NCBI RefSeq assembly: GCF_029269825.1
Contig: NZ_JARJHU010000001.1
Location: 248,001 to 312,000 of the forward strand
Reading direction: 5' to 3'
DNA from: Pedobacter sp. JY14-1
GTDB lineage: Bacteria > Bacteroidota > Bacteroidia > Sphingobacteriales > Sphingobacteriaceae
DNA length: 64,000 nt
Position numbers and translations under genes: made by a program. Positions 24,924 through 33,700 of this stretch are shown piece after piece (position 1 is the stretch's first letter; the number at the start of each line of letters is the position of its first letter). The notes under the pieces were generated by a model. It ran no database searches. It saw only the letters and a list, made by a program, of their open reading frames with translations, and was not told the origin of the DNA.

Positions 24924-26582
24924 TTACCGGAAGATATCGGGATATTTCCGGATAAAGTAGACTGGTGTACAGCTCCAGGCATGACAATAACTATTCACGG
25001 GGAAGAAATTGTAAGGTGACAGCTTGTCGTTATCGGGATCATAAGCCTCCCAGAAAGTATCTGCTCCCTTATTGACCATTCCGCCCCAGTAATTTTCGAC
25101 CAAGGCCCTCGCTTCCTGATGGAGCCCGGACTGTATGAGGGCTGCTACGTAATAATGGGTAAGGTAAGGGGTACCGGGCTTTACGGCATTTTTCGAGGTG
25201 GCGAGTGCCTTCATCGCTTTTTGCGCCTGAGCTTTGGAGGCCACCCCGCTTAAAACCATCCAGGATTGAGAGGCATAAGAGACCTGCCTGGACTGGCCGC
25301 TTAGGAAAAGACCGGATTTAGCGTCGTATAGTGAGGTCCGGGCCGCAGCAGTCATCTTGCTGATGAGCGGCGGCAAGGTGGCTACTTCCTGTTCCTTGCC
25401 AAGTTTCCGGGCAAGTTCAATTGTTTCCTTCATGGTATAAATCATGATGCCCTGCAATGAGGCCTGCTTGTCCAGGCCGTCGCGCCAGTCTACAAATAGC
25501 CACCAGCCTTCCTTTTGGGCGGATTCCGGCTGGAACAGCCCTTTGCTGTCCAGATGGCGGGCGATGTTGTCCATCTGCCGCCTGGCTACCGGCCAGAGAT
25601 CGAGCGCGGTTTCGCGGTCTGAAGTAGCCATCAGATATTCTTTGAGTGCTACATTGTACAGCAGGGCATATTCGAAGAGAAAGGACTGCCCTTCCTGCGC
25701 ATGCAGTTGCGGGGTTTCAAAAGTACTTGCATAGAGGAAACCATCCTGCTGTGCCAGGGCTGCGAGTATATAGAGGCAGCGTTTGGTGAGCTGGTGATTT
25801 TTAAAGGAATAAGTATTGGCCAGTGATTCCAGGTAAAGATCGCCGATCCACAGGCGCCTGTCACGCTTGGGCCCGTCTTCATACACGGTTTGCATGCACT
25901 CTTTGAGTGTAGCAAGGCCTGTTGCGTCGATTTTAGAGATGAGCGCTGAAGTGCCTGGCTGGAGTGGTTCGGGCTGTGTGGACACGGAACTTACTGCCTT
26001 AAACTTCATGTCGCTGATGACAAAATCAAAGCCTCCTGAACTGCCCAGTAAATCTATTTTCAGGTATCTGAAGGCAACACGGCGCGGCAAGGTGAAAGTA
26101 GCGGGCAGTTCGGTAATGGTGACGGTCTCGTCCTGCAGCCAGGCGCGGCTGAGCCCTCCGGGATAGGGATCGAATGGGGTGGCCAGCTCTGCCGGTACTT
26201 CTCCAAAGGTAAGCTTGAAGCGCAATGGTGCGTCTGAAAAGTTCCGGATGGATTTGATGGTAAAAGTAAAATAACCGGTGAGGTGCTCGCCAAAGTCGAC
26301 CACGGTGCCGGACTGCTGCTTGAAGGAGCGGGAATATAGGCTTTCCATATCCCCTGCGGGCACAGTTTTCCAGCCCTGGAAGGCGCTGGGATCGGCTTCG
26401 AGCTTCACCAGCCTGACCGGCCGCTTCTCTGTTTCGATGAGGGCTGGTTTACTGGCCTCTGCTTTATCTAACCAGGCGCGGCGCTGTTCCGCCGTATAAT
26501 GATCCTGGGCCTTCGACATTGCCGGCAGTAATATTGCTGCCCATATTATGGAAAGCACACTAGGCTTAATTTTCTTTAACAT
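24924..26582 (-). CDS. GH78-like alpha-L-rhamnosidase family protein
   Basis: 552 residues. A signal peptide (1-25) is followed by a beta-sandwich region (about 60-195: VDFGEHLTGYFTFTIKS) and an (alpha/alpha)6 barrel. The signature EDGPKRDRRLWIGDLYL corresponds to the general-acid region of GH78, usually written DCPxRDExxWxGD. WWLFVDWRDGLDK and DTFWEAYDPDNDK match later catalytic-site motifs. It is shorter than most GH78 enzymes (about 700-1000), lacking N-terminal carbohydrate-binding domains. It would release rhamnose from plant or microbial glycans. It lies 25 bases from the GH127 gene and 61 from the GH99-like gene on the same strand, so they form an operon. Confidence 0.82.
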   Translation of the reverse strand: MLKKIKPSVLSIIWAAILLPAMSKAQDHYTAEQRRAWLDKAEASKPALIETEKRPVRLVKLEADPSAFQGWKTVPAGDMESLYSRSFKQQSGTVVDFGEHLTGYFTFTIKSIRNFSDAPLRFKLTFGEVPAELATPFDPYPGGLSRAWLQDETVTITELPATFTLPRRVAFRYLKIDLLGSSGGFDFVISDMKFKAVSSVSTQPEPLQPGTSALISKIDATGLATLKECMQTVYEDGPKRDRRLWIGDLYLESLANTYSFKNHQLTKRCLYILAALAQQDGFLYASTFETPQLHAQEGQSFLFEYALLYNVALKEYLMATSDRETALDLWPVARRQMDNIARHLDSKGLFQPESAQKEGWWLFVDWRDGLDKQASLQGIMIYTMKETIELARKLGKEQEVATLPPLISKMTAAARTSLYDAKSGLFLSGQSRQVSYASQSWMVLSGVASKAQAQKAMKALATSKNAVKPGTPYLTHYYVAALIQSGLHQEARALVENYWGGMVNKGADTFWEAYDPDNDKLSPYNFFPVNSYCHAWSCTPVYFIRKYPDIFR

Positions 26583-26607
26583 CTTCTGATCTTATTTATT
26601 TCCAGCT

Positions 26608-28458
26608 TTACTTCCTGGGATCTATGATCTGGGGCAGCCAGGTGATGAAATAACCCTTTTTAGCACCGTTTCCTGCTGAAGCGTAATCGCAGAAGTCTGT
26701 GGTGACGGCCTGGGCAGCGGCCTCGGTATAGGACTCTGGTACAAAGCGGTACCTGAATTGCAGCCAGCCGTCTTTTTCCTGGTGCGGTACAGGTTCCAGC
26801 TCTACGTACCCTGATGGGTTACTGATGTCTACGACAGACCCCATGCCGACACCGGGCAGTGATTCGTCGCGGGCAAGCAGGACGGGTCCGCGCATCAGGG
26901 CGGCATGCTGGCGGCTGTCATCGGCATAAACGACACGGCCCCGCATATCGAGGCTGAGCTGCACGGAATCCCCGCTCTTCCAGTTGCGCCTCAGTGCAAA
27001 ATACTGTCCGGGTGTGGTCACTTTTGTCGTATCGCCGTTGACGATGATGCTGGTTTTTGCGCTCCATGAAGGGATGCGGAAATCAATACTGAAGGTTTCT
27101 TCTTTTTGTAGTTTAAGACCAAAACGGATAGTACCTTCTTCCGGATAGCTCGTTTGCTGGGTCAGCAATGCCGGACGCCCCCAGGGCAGCGCGATCTGGT
27201 ATTCGCCGGGTACATAGTAATTTACGGCGATACCGTCTGGAGAGGCCATTACTACATGCTCGGGCAGGTTAAACAAGCCCCTCGGGCCGCTGGCGACACA
27301 GCAATTGATGTTCATACCACACTGACCGCTACCGGGTAAACGATAACCGGTCAAGGGGGTGTATTTGGCCCATTCGGCACCGTCCGGGCTCATGGAGCCC
27401 AGCAGCGCATTGTAATAGCTTTGTTCTACGGCATCGGCATATTTAGCTTCACCGGTGAGCCTCAGCAGTTGCTGGCTCAGCTTGATCCAGGTCACGGTAA
27501 CGCAGGTTTCCTGGTAATGATGTACCGGATGTGCCTGTTTCGCACGACCGCCGAACCACATTTCGGTGGAGGCACCCGAGCCTGCCACGTTGATCTCGGT
27601 ATCATAGATATTCTTCCAAGTTTGCTCAACGGCTTCTTTATAGGCGGGCTTGCCGGTAAGCCGGTAGAGTTCGAGCAAACCTTCATAGCAGGACATCATT
27701 TCATAAGCCTTCTGCCCTTGTTCGTAAGAATACCAGTTCTGGGGTTTAGGAAAACGTTTGGCCACATCGGTACGTGCCATGCTGATCAGCTTAGGCCCCT
27801 GCGGGGTTTCCCACTGGGCAACGATCTGTTCTGCAAATTCAAGGTATTTTTTGCTTTTTGTCGCCTTGTAGAGCTGGCAGACTGGCTCCAATATAGACGA
27901 AGTGGCCATTCCCCGGTAATTGCCCTTGGTGACGATGATGCCGTCTGCCGCTTTGAGCTCTTCCATCAGGTGGTCTGCCACTCCCCTTGCGGCTTTAAGG
28001 CTTTTCTGATCTGCAGTAAGGTTATAATAGTCCAGCAGGCCAAGCAGGCAGTATTTGCGGCCCCAGATGTCCCATTGCTGTAACCTTGCCTCTGGCTTGT
28101 AATTGCCGATATAACCGTCGTCGCTTTGGGTAGCGATCAGCTTGCTTACTGCTGAATCGAGCTTGGTTCTGAGCGCAGATGTGGGCTGATACTTATAGGC
28201 CAGCACGGCTGATGTGAACCACTTGCCCCAGAATTCGCTTTGCCATTGGCTGGTTTCATTTCTATCCTTAAAGGGCGCGATCAGGGCATCGATATCCTGT
28301 GCCAGGACCCGGTTCTGATAGGCGTTCTGTAAACGCGTGCCGATCTGGCCTTTGATGCTTTCGCGTTCTGCTGCCTTAAATTTGTCCTGTGCTTTCGAAT
28401 AGGGAGATACGAAGAGGAAAAGGCCACAGGCCATTCCCTTGAGCAGGAATTTGTACAT
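26608..28458 (-). CDS. GH127 (DUF1680) beta-L-arabinofuranosidase-like hydrolase
   Basis: About 616 residues from ATG at 28458, selected because MYKFLLKGMACGLFLFVSPYSKAQ is a signal peptide; the longer frame upstream adds 32 unlikely residues. The (alpha/alpha)6 barrel carries the GH127 metal/nucleophile residues: Glu and Cys in HHYQETCVTVTW and the Cys pair in MNINCCVASGPRGLF. C-terminal beta domains follow (FSIDFRIPSWS). In Bifidobacterium HypBA1 these residues hold zinc next to the cysteine nucleophile. First gene of the three-hydrolase operon. Rhamnose plus arabinose enzymes point to pectin side chains or arabinogalactan. Confidence 0.92.
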   Translation of the reverse strand: MYKFLLKGMACGLFLFVSPYSKAQDKFKAAERESIKGQIGTRLQNAYQNRVLAQDIDALIAPFKDRNETSQWQSEFWGKWFTSAVLAYKYQPTSALRTKLDSAVSKLIATQSDDGYIGNYKPEARLQQWDIWGRKYCLLGLLDYYNLTADQKSLKAARGVADHLMEELKAADGIIVTKGNYRGMATSSILEPVCQLYKATKSKKYLEFAEQIVAQWETPQGPKLISMARTDVAKRFPKPQNWYSYEQGQKAYEMMSCYEGLLELYRLTGKPAYKEAVEQTWKNIYDTEINVAGSGASTEMWFGGRAKQAHPVHHYQETCVTVTWIKLSQQLLRLTGEAKYADAVEQSYYNALLGSMSPDGAEWAKYTPLTGYRLPGSGQCGMNINCCVASGPRGLFNLPEHVVMASPDGIAVNYYVPGEYQIALPWGRPALLTQQTSYPEEGTIRFGLKLQKEETFSIDFRIPSWSAKTSIIVNGDTTKVTTPGQYFALRRNWKSGDSVQLSLDMRGRVVYADDSRQHAALMRGPVLLARDESLPGVGMGSVVDISNPSGYVELEPVPHQEKDGWLQFRYRFVPESYTEAAAQAVTTDFCDYASAGNGAKKGYFITWLPQIIDPRK

Positions 28459-28538
28459 AGTTTCAGTTGTGTGTTTACTTGGTGTGGTTAAATTTACCAA
28501 AAAAACGGAAAGACACCAACCTGCACTGTGATGGTCAT

Positions 28539-28567
28539 AAAAAAAGCGCCGCATTGCTGCGACGCTC
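28539..28567 (-). terminator. Rho-independent terminator after the S74-like gene
   Basis: On the minus strand AGCGTCGC-AGCAAT-GCGGCGCT (one mismatch) is followed by seven T. It sits 26 bases after the stop of the gene at 28593-29030. Confidence 0.85.
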
Positions 28568-28592
28568 TCAAACTAAACTAACGGAACAAACT

Positions 28593-29030
28593 TTATCTTG
28601 CTTGCTTTTTCAGCAGGCCGATTTCCTTTTTCAGCATTTCGATCTCCGACTGCTGCTCCTTAATGGCGGCAACCAGTACCGGGATCAGGTCTTTGTTATC
28701 GACTTCCTTATAAGTGACGACCTTGTTGCTGTTCTTTCCTGATGGATATTGCCTGGCGGTCTCATGCACGAGCTCTGGGAATGATGACTGTACGTTGCTG
28801 GCCAGGAAACCGTATTGATTGCCCGAGGGCAGGTTGAGGCCTTTGTATTTCTTGACATCATACTGGAATTTAACTGGCTCCAGGTTGATGAGCTGCCGGG
28901 CAGAGCCGGAAACCTTTTCTACGTTGACTTTGAGTTCGCTCTCTTCGATGTTCTGAGCGTTCACTGTAAATACACAGGCACTAAGGAAAAGTCCGAGTAC
29001 GGCACTTTTACCCAAAATTGGATACTTCAT
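28593..29030 (-). CDS. Exported tail-fibre/S74-like chaperone domain protein
   Basis: 145 residues: a signal peptide (1-25, ending VNAQ), then a domain resembling the intramolecular chaperone (peptidase S74-like) of tail fibres. LINLEPVKFQYDV, NQYGFLASNVQSSFPELV and VDNKDLIPVLVAAIKEQQSEIEMLKKEI include the ending coiled coil. In Bacteroidota many short exported proteins consist of this domain alone; their role is unknown. It follows the 101-residue gene by 68 bases and is probably co-transcribed, ending at the terminator 28539-28567. Confidence 0.82.
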   Translation of the reverse strand: MKYPILGKSAVLGLFLSACVFTVNAQNIEESELKVNVEKVSGSARQLINLEPVKFQYDVKKYKGLNLPSGNQYGFLASNVQSSFPELVHETARQYPSGKNSNKVVTYKEVDNKDLIPVLVAAIKEQQSEIEMLKKEIGLLKKQAR

Positions 29031-29098
29031 ATTGCTGTTTAAATTAAATGGTTTAAAACTTAATTGCTGCTTACAGAAATCAGCGCCCGGGCGGGCAC

Positions 29099-29404
29099 TT
29101 AAACGGCAGGATTCGGCGGGGGTCCCCAGACTGCAATGTGCACTGCAGGTACATAAGGTAAGCCGATATGGTTAAGTTTTTGGGTCAATTCAACAGGGGC
29201 AGGAACCGGAACCTGATGCGGTATGAGCTCATCGCCAATTTCAAAGCTCTTGGTCTCCTTCTCATTTTCAGCAGACTTTTCGGCACCCTGATCATCCTGG
29301 TGTTGCTCCACGGCGTATTGCTTTTCCAGGACGGTAAACAGCGCATCGGCCTTTACCAGCATAAAGGAGATCAAAATAAGAAGACCTGCTATTTTCCTGA
29401 ACAT
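29099..29404 (-). CDS. Small exported or anchored protein of unknown function
   Basis: 101 residues with an N-terminal hydrophobic segment (KIAGLLILISFMLVKADALF). An acidic Gln/Glu/Lys-rich middle and a Pro-rich end (WGPPPNPAV) follow. No family recognised. It is the first gene after a full consensus promoter at 29440-29470, which supports that it is expressed. The S74-like gene lies downstream on the same strand. Confidence 0.65.
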   Translation of the reverse strand: MFRKIAGLLILISFMLVKADALFTVLEKQYAVEQHQDDQGAEKSAENEKETKSFEIGDELIPHQVPVPAPVELTQKLNHIGLPYVPAVHIAVWGPPPNPAV

Positions 29405-29439
29405 GGAGTTGCTGTTTAATTTATCAATTGCTCTTGCTA

Positions 29440-29470
29440 CAAATATATTATTTACGTTAATAAGGACAAA
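29440..29470 (-). promoter_or_regulatory. Consensus promoter TTTG-N19-TATATTTG
   Basis: On the minus strand TTTG (29467-29470), 19 bases, TATATTTG (29440-29447), 36 bases before the start at 29404. It matches the Bacteroidota housekeeping consensus fully. Confidence 0.8.
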
Positions 29471-29544
29471 CTTTGCCCCGAGAAAGTTTGCCGCGAGGTG
29501 CGGTTTTTAGCAGTCTCATGACGATTGATTTTTTTCAAAAAAAA

Positions 29545-29575
29545 TTGGGCTGGAAAACATATTATTCTATCTTTG
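29545..29575 (+). promoter_or_regulatory. Promoter of tRNA-Lys
   Basis: TTG (29545-29547), 20 bases, TATCTTTG (29568-29575), 39 bases before the mature tRNA 5' end. It matches the Bacteroidota consensus. Confidence 0.75.
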
Positions 29576-29614
29576 CAGCCTCTTCGCAGGAAGAGAAATC
29601 TGCGATAGCAGAAT

Positions 29615-29687
29615 GATTCCGTAGCTCAGCTGGTAGAGCATTACACTTTTAATGTAGTGGTCCTGGGTTCGAATCCCAGCGGGATCA
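29615..29687 (+). tRNA. tRNA-Lys (anticodon TTT)
   Basis: A 73-base cloverleaf. The acceptor arms are GATTCCG and CGGGATC, the D-arm is GCTCAGCTGGTAGAGC, and the anticodon loop is CTTTTAA between TTACA and TGTAG. The T-arm is CTGGG-TTCGAAT-CCCAG. The CCA end is not encoded. It has its own promoter and terminator. Confidence 0.97.
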
Positions 29688-29691
29688 CAGA

Positions 29692-29724
29692 AGGGACAAG
29701 TCAAATGATTTGTCCCTTTTTTTT
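29692..29724 (+). terminator. Terminator of tRNA-Lys
   Basis: AGGGACAAGTCA-AA-TGATTTGTCCCT is an 11-12 bp stem with one G-T pair, followed by eight T, starting 5 bases after the tRNA. Confidence 0.92.
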
Positions 29725-29850
29725 GGACCTAAATCGGTAAAATTACCAGGCGTGGAAATGGCTTTACGAACCGGAACTTCCTTCTCAGGTCAAATCTATT
29801 TATTGGAATGAAAAGGAGAAAAAGGTCGTAGTTTTTGTGCTACAACAGAT

Positions 29851-30273
29851 TTAGTCCGCCTGGCGTTTTTTGCTCATAAGTTCATAAGACTCCCGAATGT
29901 AAACGAATAAGCCTGGTACGACATCATTAGCCGAATGGATGCGTATGTGGTTCCCGTATTTTTTACCCACTTTAATGCTTTTGATCACCGGCTTTTCCGG
30001 ATGCGCCGCTGACGAATAAAATTTAATATCCAGCCACTTTTTCATTGGACGTATGATGAGAAAACCCACCCTTCGGGTAAACACGATGCAGTTCGGTGTT
30101 ACGCCCACCAGCACATTCTCCCAATCTGCTACTTCAGCTAATATCTTATCAAACGCTAAAACCAATTCCGGTGAACGCCCCTCAAACAAACTGTCCAGGC
30201 TGACTCGCTGGCAATAATGCCGGTAATCTTTCCAGGGCAGTTCCCGATCACATTTTGGGCAGGTCCAACTCAT
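29851..30273 (-). CDS. DUF5655-like protein with N-terminal CxxC motif
   Basis: 140 residues. The N-terminus MSWTCPKCDRELPWKDYRHYC resembles a small zinc ribbon (Cys5, Cys8, then H/C near 19-21). The rest fits the DUF5655 pattern (SLFEGRSPELVLAFDKILAEV, FTRRVGFLIIRPMKKWLDIKF, NHIRIHSANDVVPGLFVYIRESYEL). The function is unknown; the domain sometimes accompanies nucleases or stands alone, as here. It is the first protein-coding gene downstream of tRNA-Lys, in an accessory-looking region. Confidence 0.75.
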   Translation of the reverse strand: MSWTCPKCDRELPWKDYRHYCQRVSLDSLFEGRSPELVLAFDKILAEVADWENVLVGVTPNCIVFTRRVGFLIIRPMKKWLDIKFYSSAAHPEKPVIKSIKVGKKYGNHIRIHSANDVVPGLFVYIRESYELMSKKRQAD

Positions 30274-30506
30274 TGATTCACTTTTAGCTTTTACAACAGC
30301 AAAAAGGCTGTACCTGTTTCAAGGGCTCAAAACCTTTTGGAAAAGACCTTGTTAATTCTCATGAAATCAAATACCTATGAGCACAAGAGGAAATAAAAGT
30401 TGAACGGAATTCAACGTATTGCCATTGAAAAAAGATCAAATAATTTTATAAGTTGAACAAGCACTAATCCTGGGTAAACTGGGTTTGGTGTCTAAAATAA
30501 GTCATC

Positions 30507-30728
30507 ATGAGCAGCGCCTTTATCAGAGAAAGTGAAAATGAACAGCTAAAAGACATCACTCCCAATATGGCCTCCCTGCTGATCTTCCTCAAAAGGGAAT
30601 ACGGCGGGCCAGTGCGTGAACTGCATACCCGGTTCAGTGAGAAACATCAGAAAGATGTGCATGAAATGAGCGACGGCCTCGGCTATATGCTCAACGACCA
30701 GAATCACTGGCAGGTCGTCTTGGATTAA
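30507..30728 (+). CDS. Small conserved hypothetical protein
   Basis: 73 residues, soluble and charged, without signal peptide. MSSAFIRESENEQLKDITPNMASLLIFLKREY resembles short proteins seen in other Sphingobacteria, as far as I recall, ending HEMSDGLGYMLNDQNHWQVVLD. No function is known. It lies alone on the plus strand between the DUF5655 gene and a Crp/Fnr fragment. Confidence 0.6.
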   Translation: MSSAFIRESENEQLKDITPNMASLLIFLKREYGGPVRELHTRFSEKHQKDVHEMSDGLGYMLNDQNHWQVVLD

Positions 30729-30784
30729 ACGATGAGAATAAGGCATCGTTTGAGATCCAGCTTTCTTCAAGGTAGCAGGGCATC

Positions 30785-30900
30785 TTTTTTCGATTTCAAT
30801 GCGACATATCCACTTGAACTCTGCGCCGATCTTTCGTACCTAGATATTACGCAGTCTTCGCTGAGCAGGATAAGAAAAAACATTTGCCGAAAAGTGTTCA
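30785..30900 (+). pseudogene. Remnant of a Crp/Fnr-type helix-turn-helix
   Basis: The translation contains YPLELCADLSYLDITQSSLSRIRKNI, matching the recognition region of Bacteroidota Crp/Fnr regulators (PLxxLASYLGITQSSLSRIRK). The cNMP-binding domain is absent and the flanking residues of the open frame (30732-31037) do not belong to the family. A second such fragment is at 38390-38535 and an intact member at 33049-33612. Confidence 0.65.
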
Positions 30901-31219
30901 AACAAAAACCTCAACCAGCTAAAGAAGTGAAATGTCCGGCATCCAGCTTACAGGTCCAAATTTTTCCAAGTTTTGCTTTGAGATTTCAGCAAAATATAAT
31001 TGGCTGTTTTATATTCATTGCTGTCGATTATTGTTAATTTGTTTTGAGATATCCAATTAACTGTGTAATATTATATTAACTCTTAAGTCATGCTCTTAAC
31101 TCAATTAAAATTAACAATTCTGAAGTTAACTTGCTTTAAACAGGCATATTATCAGATGCATTAAACGGTAAATGTTAGAGGTCATACGTGACCGAAGCAA
31201 TTCACTCATCAACATAAAG
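30901..31219. other. AT-rich non-coding stretch
   Basis: About 320 bases between the Crp/Fnr remnant and the TlpA-like gene, very AT-rich around 31030-31140. No convincing gene, hairpin or full promoter was seen. Confidence 0.4.
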
Positions 31220-32692
31220 ATGAATAGACTTATCCATATCTTTGTATTTTTTATAGCGTTTGCTGTACTGATTTCCAGTTGCCGGCAGAATCCTGTGAAA
31301 GGGAAACCGGGAACTGTATCTGACATATCCGCTTTACCTGACGACACGGTTACGATCAGAATTGACGGGACGCCAGGAAAGGAAAGAAGTTCTTCTGTGT
31401 TTTTCTACTACCACGATTCACTGTCTCAAACTCATGGAATAACACTTAAAACTGAGACCACTAAATTTAAAATATCTGGTCCTGTTCTTTTTCTGGAATC
31501 CACAGAGAAGCAGACACCGTTCTTGATTTATCCGGGCGAGACAGTTAATATAAAAAACTTAGGAACTGATTCCTTACGTTTCTATGCCAAGGGAAATCCG
31601 GAGCGCACAAATGAACTTGATTTTTTCAGACAAGTTGTGCAGAAGACGGGAAACATGTGGTACTTCTATCCATCGATGTATTATCAGCGACGAGTTAAGG
31701 ATGTGGCTCAGCTCAAAATAGTCGAAACAACAATCGACAGTCTAAAAAATGTTCGTTTAAACTACCTGAAAACGTACACACTAAACTATCCGGTCAGTAA
31801 TGCCTTCGCTGATTTCGCGAAACACTGTATAGCAACCACAGCTTTGAGGGATTCTTTGCTTTTGTATCATAATAACCGGGCAATGATCTCGGAAAAGACC
31901 TCTTACAGTAATCTTGCAAAGTCTAAAATCCGTAACCTTAGCAGCCTTGGATTTAAGGATTACGCCATTTTCCATCGTGCTTGTATTGATCTGGTTTCTA
32001 TTGCGGTAGGAACTACTAAGTTTGACATCGACGGAATCGGCAAAAACGATCAGGACTTTATTCGGTGTTTCGACTTTATAGAAAAAAATTTTGACGGCCA
32101 GATACGTGATTTTTTACTGGCACACCTGCTATATAGCGGAAAAAAGAATCGCCTTACCATACCTAAATATCACCTTGACCAATTTGATTCCTTATTGGTA
32201 AATCGATGGTATTTTAATAAAGTACATACCATTTTACAGGAAAATCATATAGCGGAAAGTTTCAAAAAGGGAAGTAATAAATTGTTGTCACTAAATGGGA
32301 AACGCGTACAGGATTTGAAAGACGTGTTTTCAAAACATAGAGGTAAACTTATGATATTGGACTTTTGGGCAAGTTGGTGTAGCCCTTGCCGAATGGAAAT
32401 GCCCTATATCGCTAAATTAAAAGAGCATTATCAGGGTAAAAACGTGGTTTTCATCAGCATATCGACAGACAGCGAAGTTGGAGGATGGAAAAAAGCCGCA
32501 AAAGAAGAAGGTTTAAATGGAGAAGAGAATTATCTGTTACTGAATGCGGATGATGCTTCTTTCGTTAAAAAATACAACATCAGTAGTATTCCGCGGTACA
32601 TACTTATCGGAAAATCAGGAGAAGTATTGGTTGACAATACGCCACGACCAAGTGAACAGGGGTTAATGGATTTAATCGACAAACATTTGTAA
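31220..32692 (+). CDS. TlpA-like thioredoxin-fold lipoprotein
   Basis: 490 residues from ATG at 31220, chosen because MNRLIHIFVFFIAFAVLISSC is a lipoprotein signal with lipobox ISSC; the frame extends 16 residues upstream without one. The long N-terminal part (about 25-360) is of unknown fold, with a DUF4369-like beginning. The C-terminal thioredoxin domain has LDFWASWCSPCRMEMPYI (active-site CSPC) and SSIPRYILIGKSGEV with the cis-proline. It should be a periplasmic or outer-membrane-facing disulphide oxidoreductase. Base composition is visibly AT-richer than neighbours, which suggests acquisition. Overlaps the convergent gene by 21 bases. Confidence 0.88.
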   Translation: MNRLIHIFVFFIAFAVLISSCRQNPVKGKPGTVSDISALPDDTVTIRIDGTPGKERSSSVFFYYHDSLSQTHGITLKTETTKFKISGPVLFLESTEKQTPFLIYPGETVNIKNLGTDSLRFYAKGNPERTNELDFFRQVVQKTGNMWYFYPSMYYQRRVKDVAQLKIVETTIDSLKNVRLNYLKTYTLNYPVSNAFADFAKHCIATTALRDSLLLYHNNRAMISEKTSYSNLAKSKIRNLSSLGFKDYAIFHRACIDLVSIAVGTTKFDIDGIGKNDQDFIRCFDFIEKNFDGQIRDFLLAHLLYSGKKNRLTIPKYHLDQFDSLLVNRWYFNKVHTILQENHIAESFKKGSNKLLSLNGKRVQDLKDVFSKHRGKLMILDFWASWCSPCRMEMPYIAKLKEHYQGKNVVFISISTDSEVGGWKKAAKEEGLNGEENYLLLNADDASFVKKYNISSIPRYILIGKSGEVLVDNTPRPSEQGLMDLIDKHL

Positions 32693-32971
32693 TATCAAAT
32701 TATGGCTGTCCGCATAAAAGATGTCACCGCCCAGCACCACATTATCTTTCACGATATAGGTTTCGATGTATCTTTTGTTTTTTTCAATATTTGACGTCAT
32801 CGATGGCAGTTCTCCACTAGGAAATACATAGAAAAATATTTTTATCGCTCCATTCCCGAGAGTATCATACTGAAGCTTCTTTTCTTGTGCAAACGATATC
32901 TGAGTACTCGTCCACAAAACCCAAATTAAGATCAAAGTGCTCGTTTTGATATGGTTCTTGCATTTCTTCAT
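32672..32971 (-). CDS. Small exported protein of unknown function
   Basis: 99 residues with a signal peptide (MKKCKNHIKTSTLILIWVLWTSTQISFAQ). A short beta-rich-looking mature part follows (IKIFFYVFPSGELPSM, IETYIVKDNVVLGGDIFYADS). No family recognised. Its 3' end overlaps the TlpA-like gene by 21 bases. It is AT-rich like that gene, and the two may have arrived together. Confidence 0.6.
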   Translation of the reverse strand: MKKCKNHIKTSTLILIWVLWTSTQISFAQEKKLQYDTLGNGAIKIFFYVFPSGELPSMTSNIEKNKRYIETYIVKDNVVLGGDIFYADSHNLILQMFVD

Positions 32972-33048
32972 ATGTTATAGAAACACATTGTATCGCGGAA
33001 CAACCATAAGGGTCGAGAAATTTTGCCAAAGCTTTATCTTTAACCCCC

Positions 33049-33612
33049 ATGAACCATCCGTTACGTGAGCATATAGAAAAGGTAATACCACTCCGCGATG
33101 AGGAGTTCAAATTGATACTGGGACATTTTTCCACCAAAAAGTTCAAAAAGCACCAATTCCTGATCCAGGAAGGTGAGCCTGCAAAGTACAACTTTTTTGT
33201 CCTGTCCGGATTGTTGAAACTGGTTTTCACAGAGTCGTCCGGAAAGCAGCACATTGTCGCCTTTGCGATGGAAGACTGGTGGGAAAGTGATTTCTTCGCC
33301 TGGTATACCGGGGCACCAGCTACCATGTCCTTGGAATGCCTGGAGGATACCGAGGTTTTGTGCATTACCCTGGATGATTATCATGCGCTATGCAATAGCC
33401 TGCAGAAAATAGAACGTTTCTTTCTTGAAAAGTCCATCTTCGGGTTTGTCAGCGCACAGCGGCGAATCCTGGCCATGCTGACTTCCAGCGCACAGGAGCG
33501 GTATGAGCGCCTGCTCAAGCAATATCCCTCCCTGGTCCAACGTGTGCCTAAAACACAGTTGGCGGCATTTCTTGGCGTCTCCCGGGAGACGCTGAGCAGG
33601 TTTTCCGGCTGA
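33049..33612 (+). CDS. Crp/Fnr family transcriptional regulator
   Basis: 187 residues. The cNMP-binding-like domain spans about 20-130 (FKKHQFLIQEGEPAKYNFFVLSGLLKLVF, AFAMEDWWESDFFAW). The C-terminal helix-turn-helix VPKTQLAAFLGVSRETLSRFSG ends almost directly after the recognition helix, as in many Bacteroidota members. There is no Fe-S cysteine cluster as in Fnr. The residues for cAMP binding are not conserved. A perfect TGTGA-N6-TCACA palindrome starts one base after its stop and precedes the RidA gene, its likely target. Confidence 0.92.
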   Translation: MNHPLREHIEKVIPLRDEEFKLILGHFSTKKFKKHQFLIQEGEPAKYNFFVLSGLLKLVFTESSGKQHIVAFAMEDWWESDFFAWYTGAPATMSLECLEDTEVLCITLDDYHALCNSLQKIERFFLEKSIFGFVSAQRRILAMLTSSAQERYERLLKQYPSLVQRVPKTQLAAFLGVSRETLSRFSG

Positions 33613-33628
33613 TGTGACCTGCATCACA
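33613..33628. promoter_or_regulatory. Crp/Fnr-type operator TGTGA-N6-TCACA
   Basis: TGTGACCTGCATCACA, a perfect match of both half-sites to the Crp consensus, lies 73 bases before the RidA start and immediately after the Crp/Fnr gene. Binding by the neighbouring regulator is inferred. Confidence 0.65.
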
Positions 33629-33700
33629 AAATAATCGTGCGGTAGCTCACCGTTGTATTTTGCGCTTACTGCCCACTTTTGTCCTACTAAAAAGACAATT

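Noticed and set aside
29460..29560. Riboswitch or leader peptide near tRNA-Lys
   Set aside because: The stretch is explained by two back-to-back consensus promoters, and no conserved fold was recognised.
29750..29851. Plus-strand frame WKWLYEPELPSQVKSIYWNEK ending VVVFVLQQI then stop
   Set aside because: It looks protein-like but has no start codon, a stop lies just upstream and I recognise no family. It may be a scrap of an old gene after tRNA-Lys; not enough for a feature.
30361..30450. GTTGAA-CGG-AATTCAAC hairpin as terminator
   Set aside because: No T-run follows and it is not placed after a gene end in a fitting orientation.
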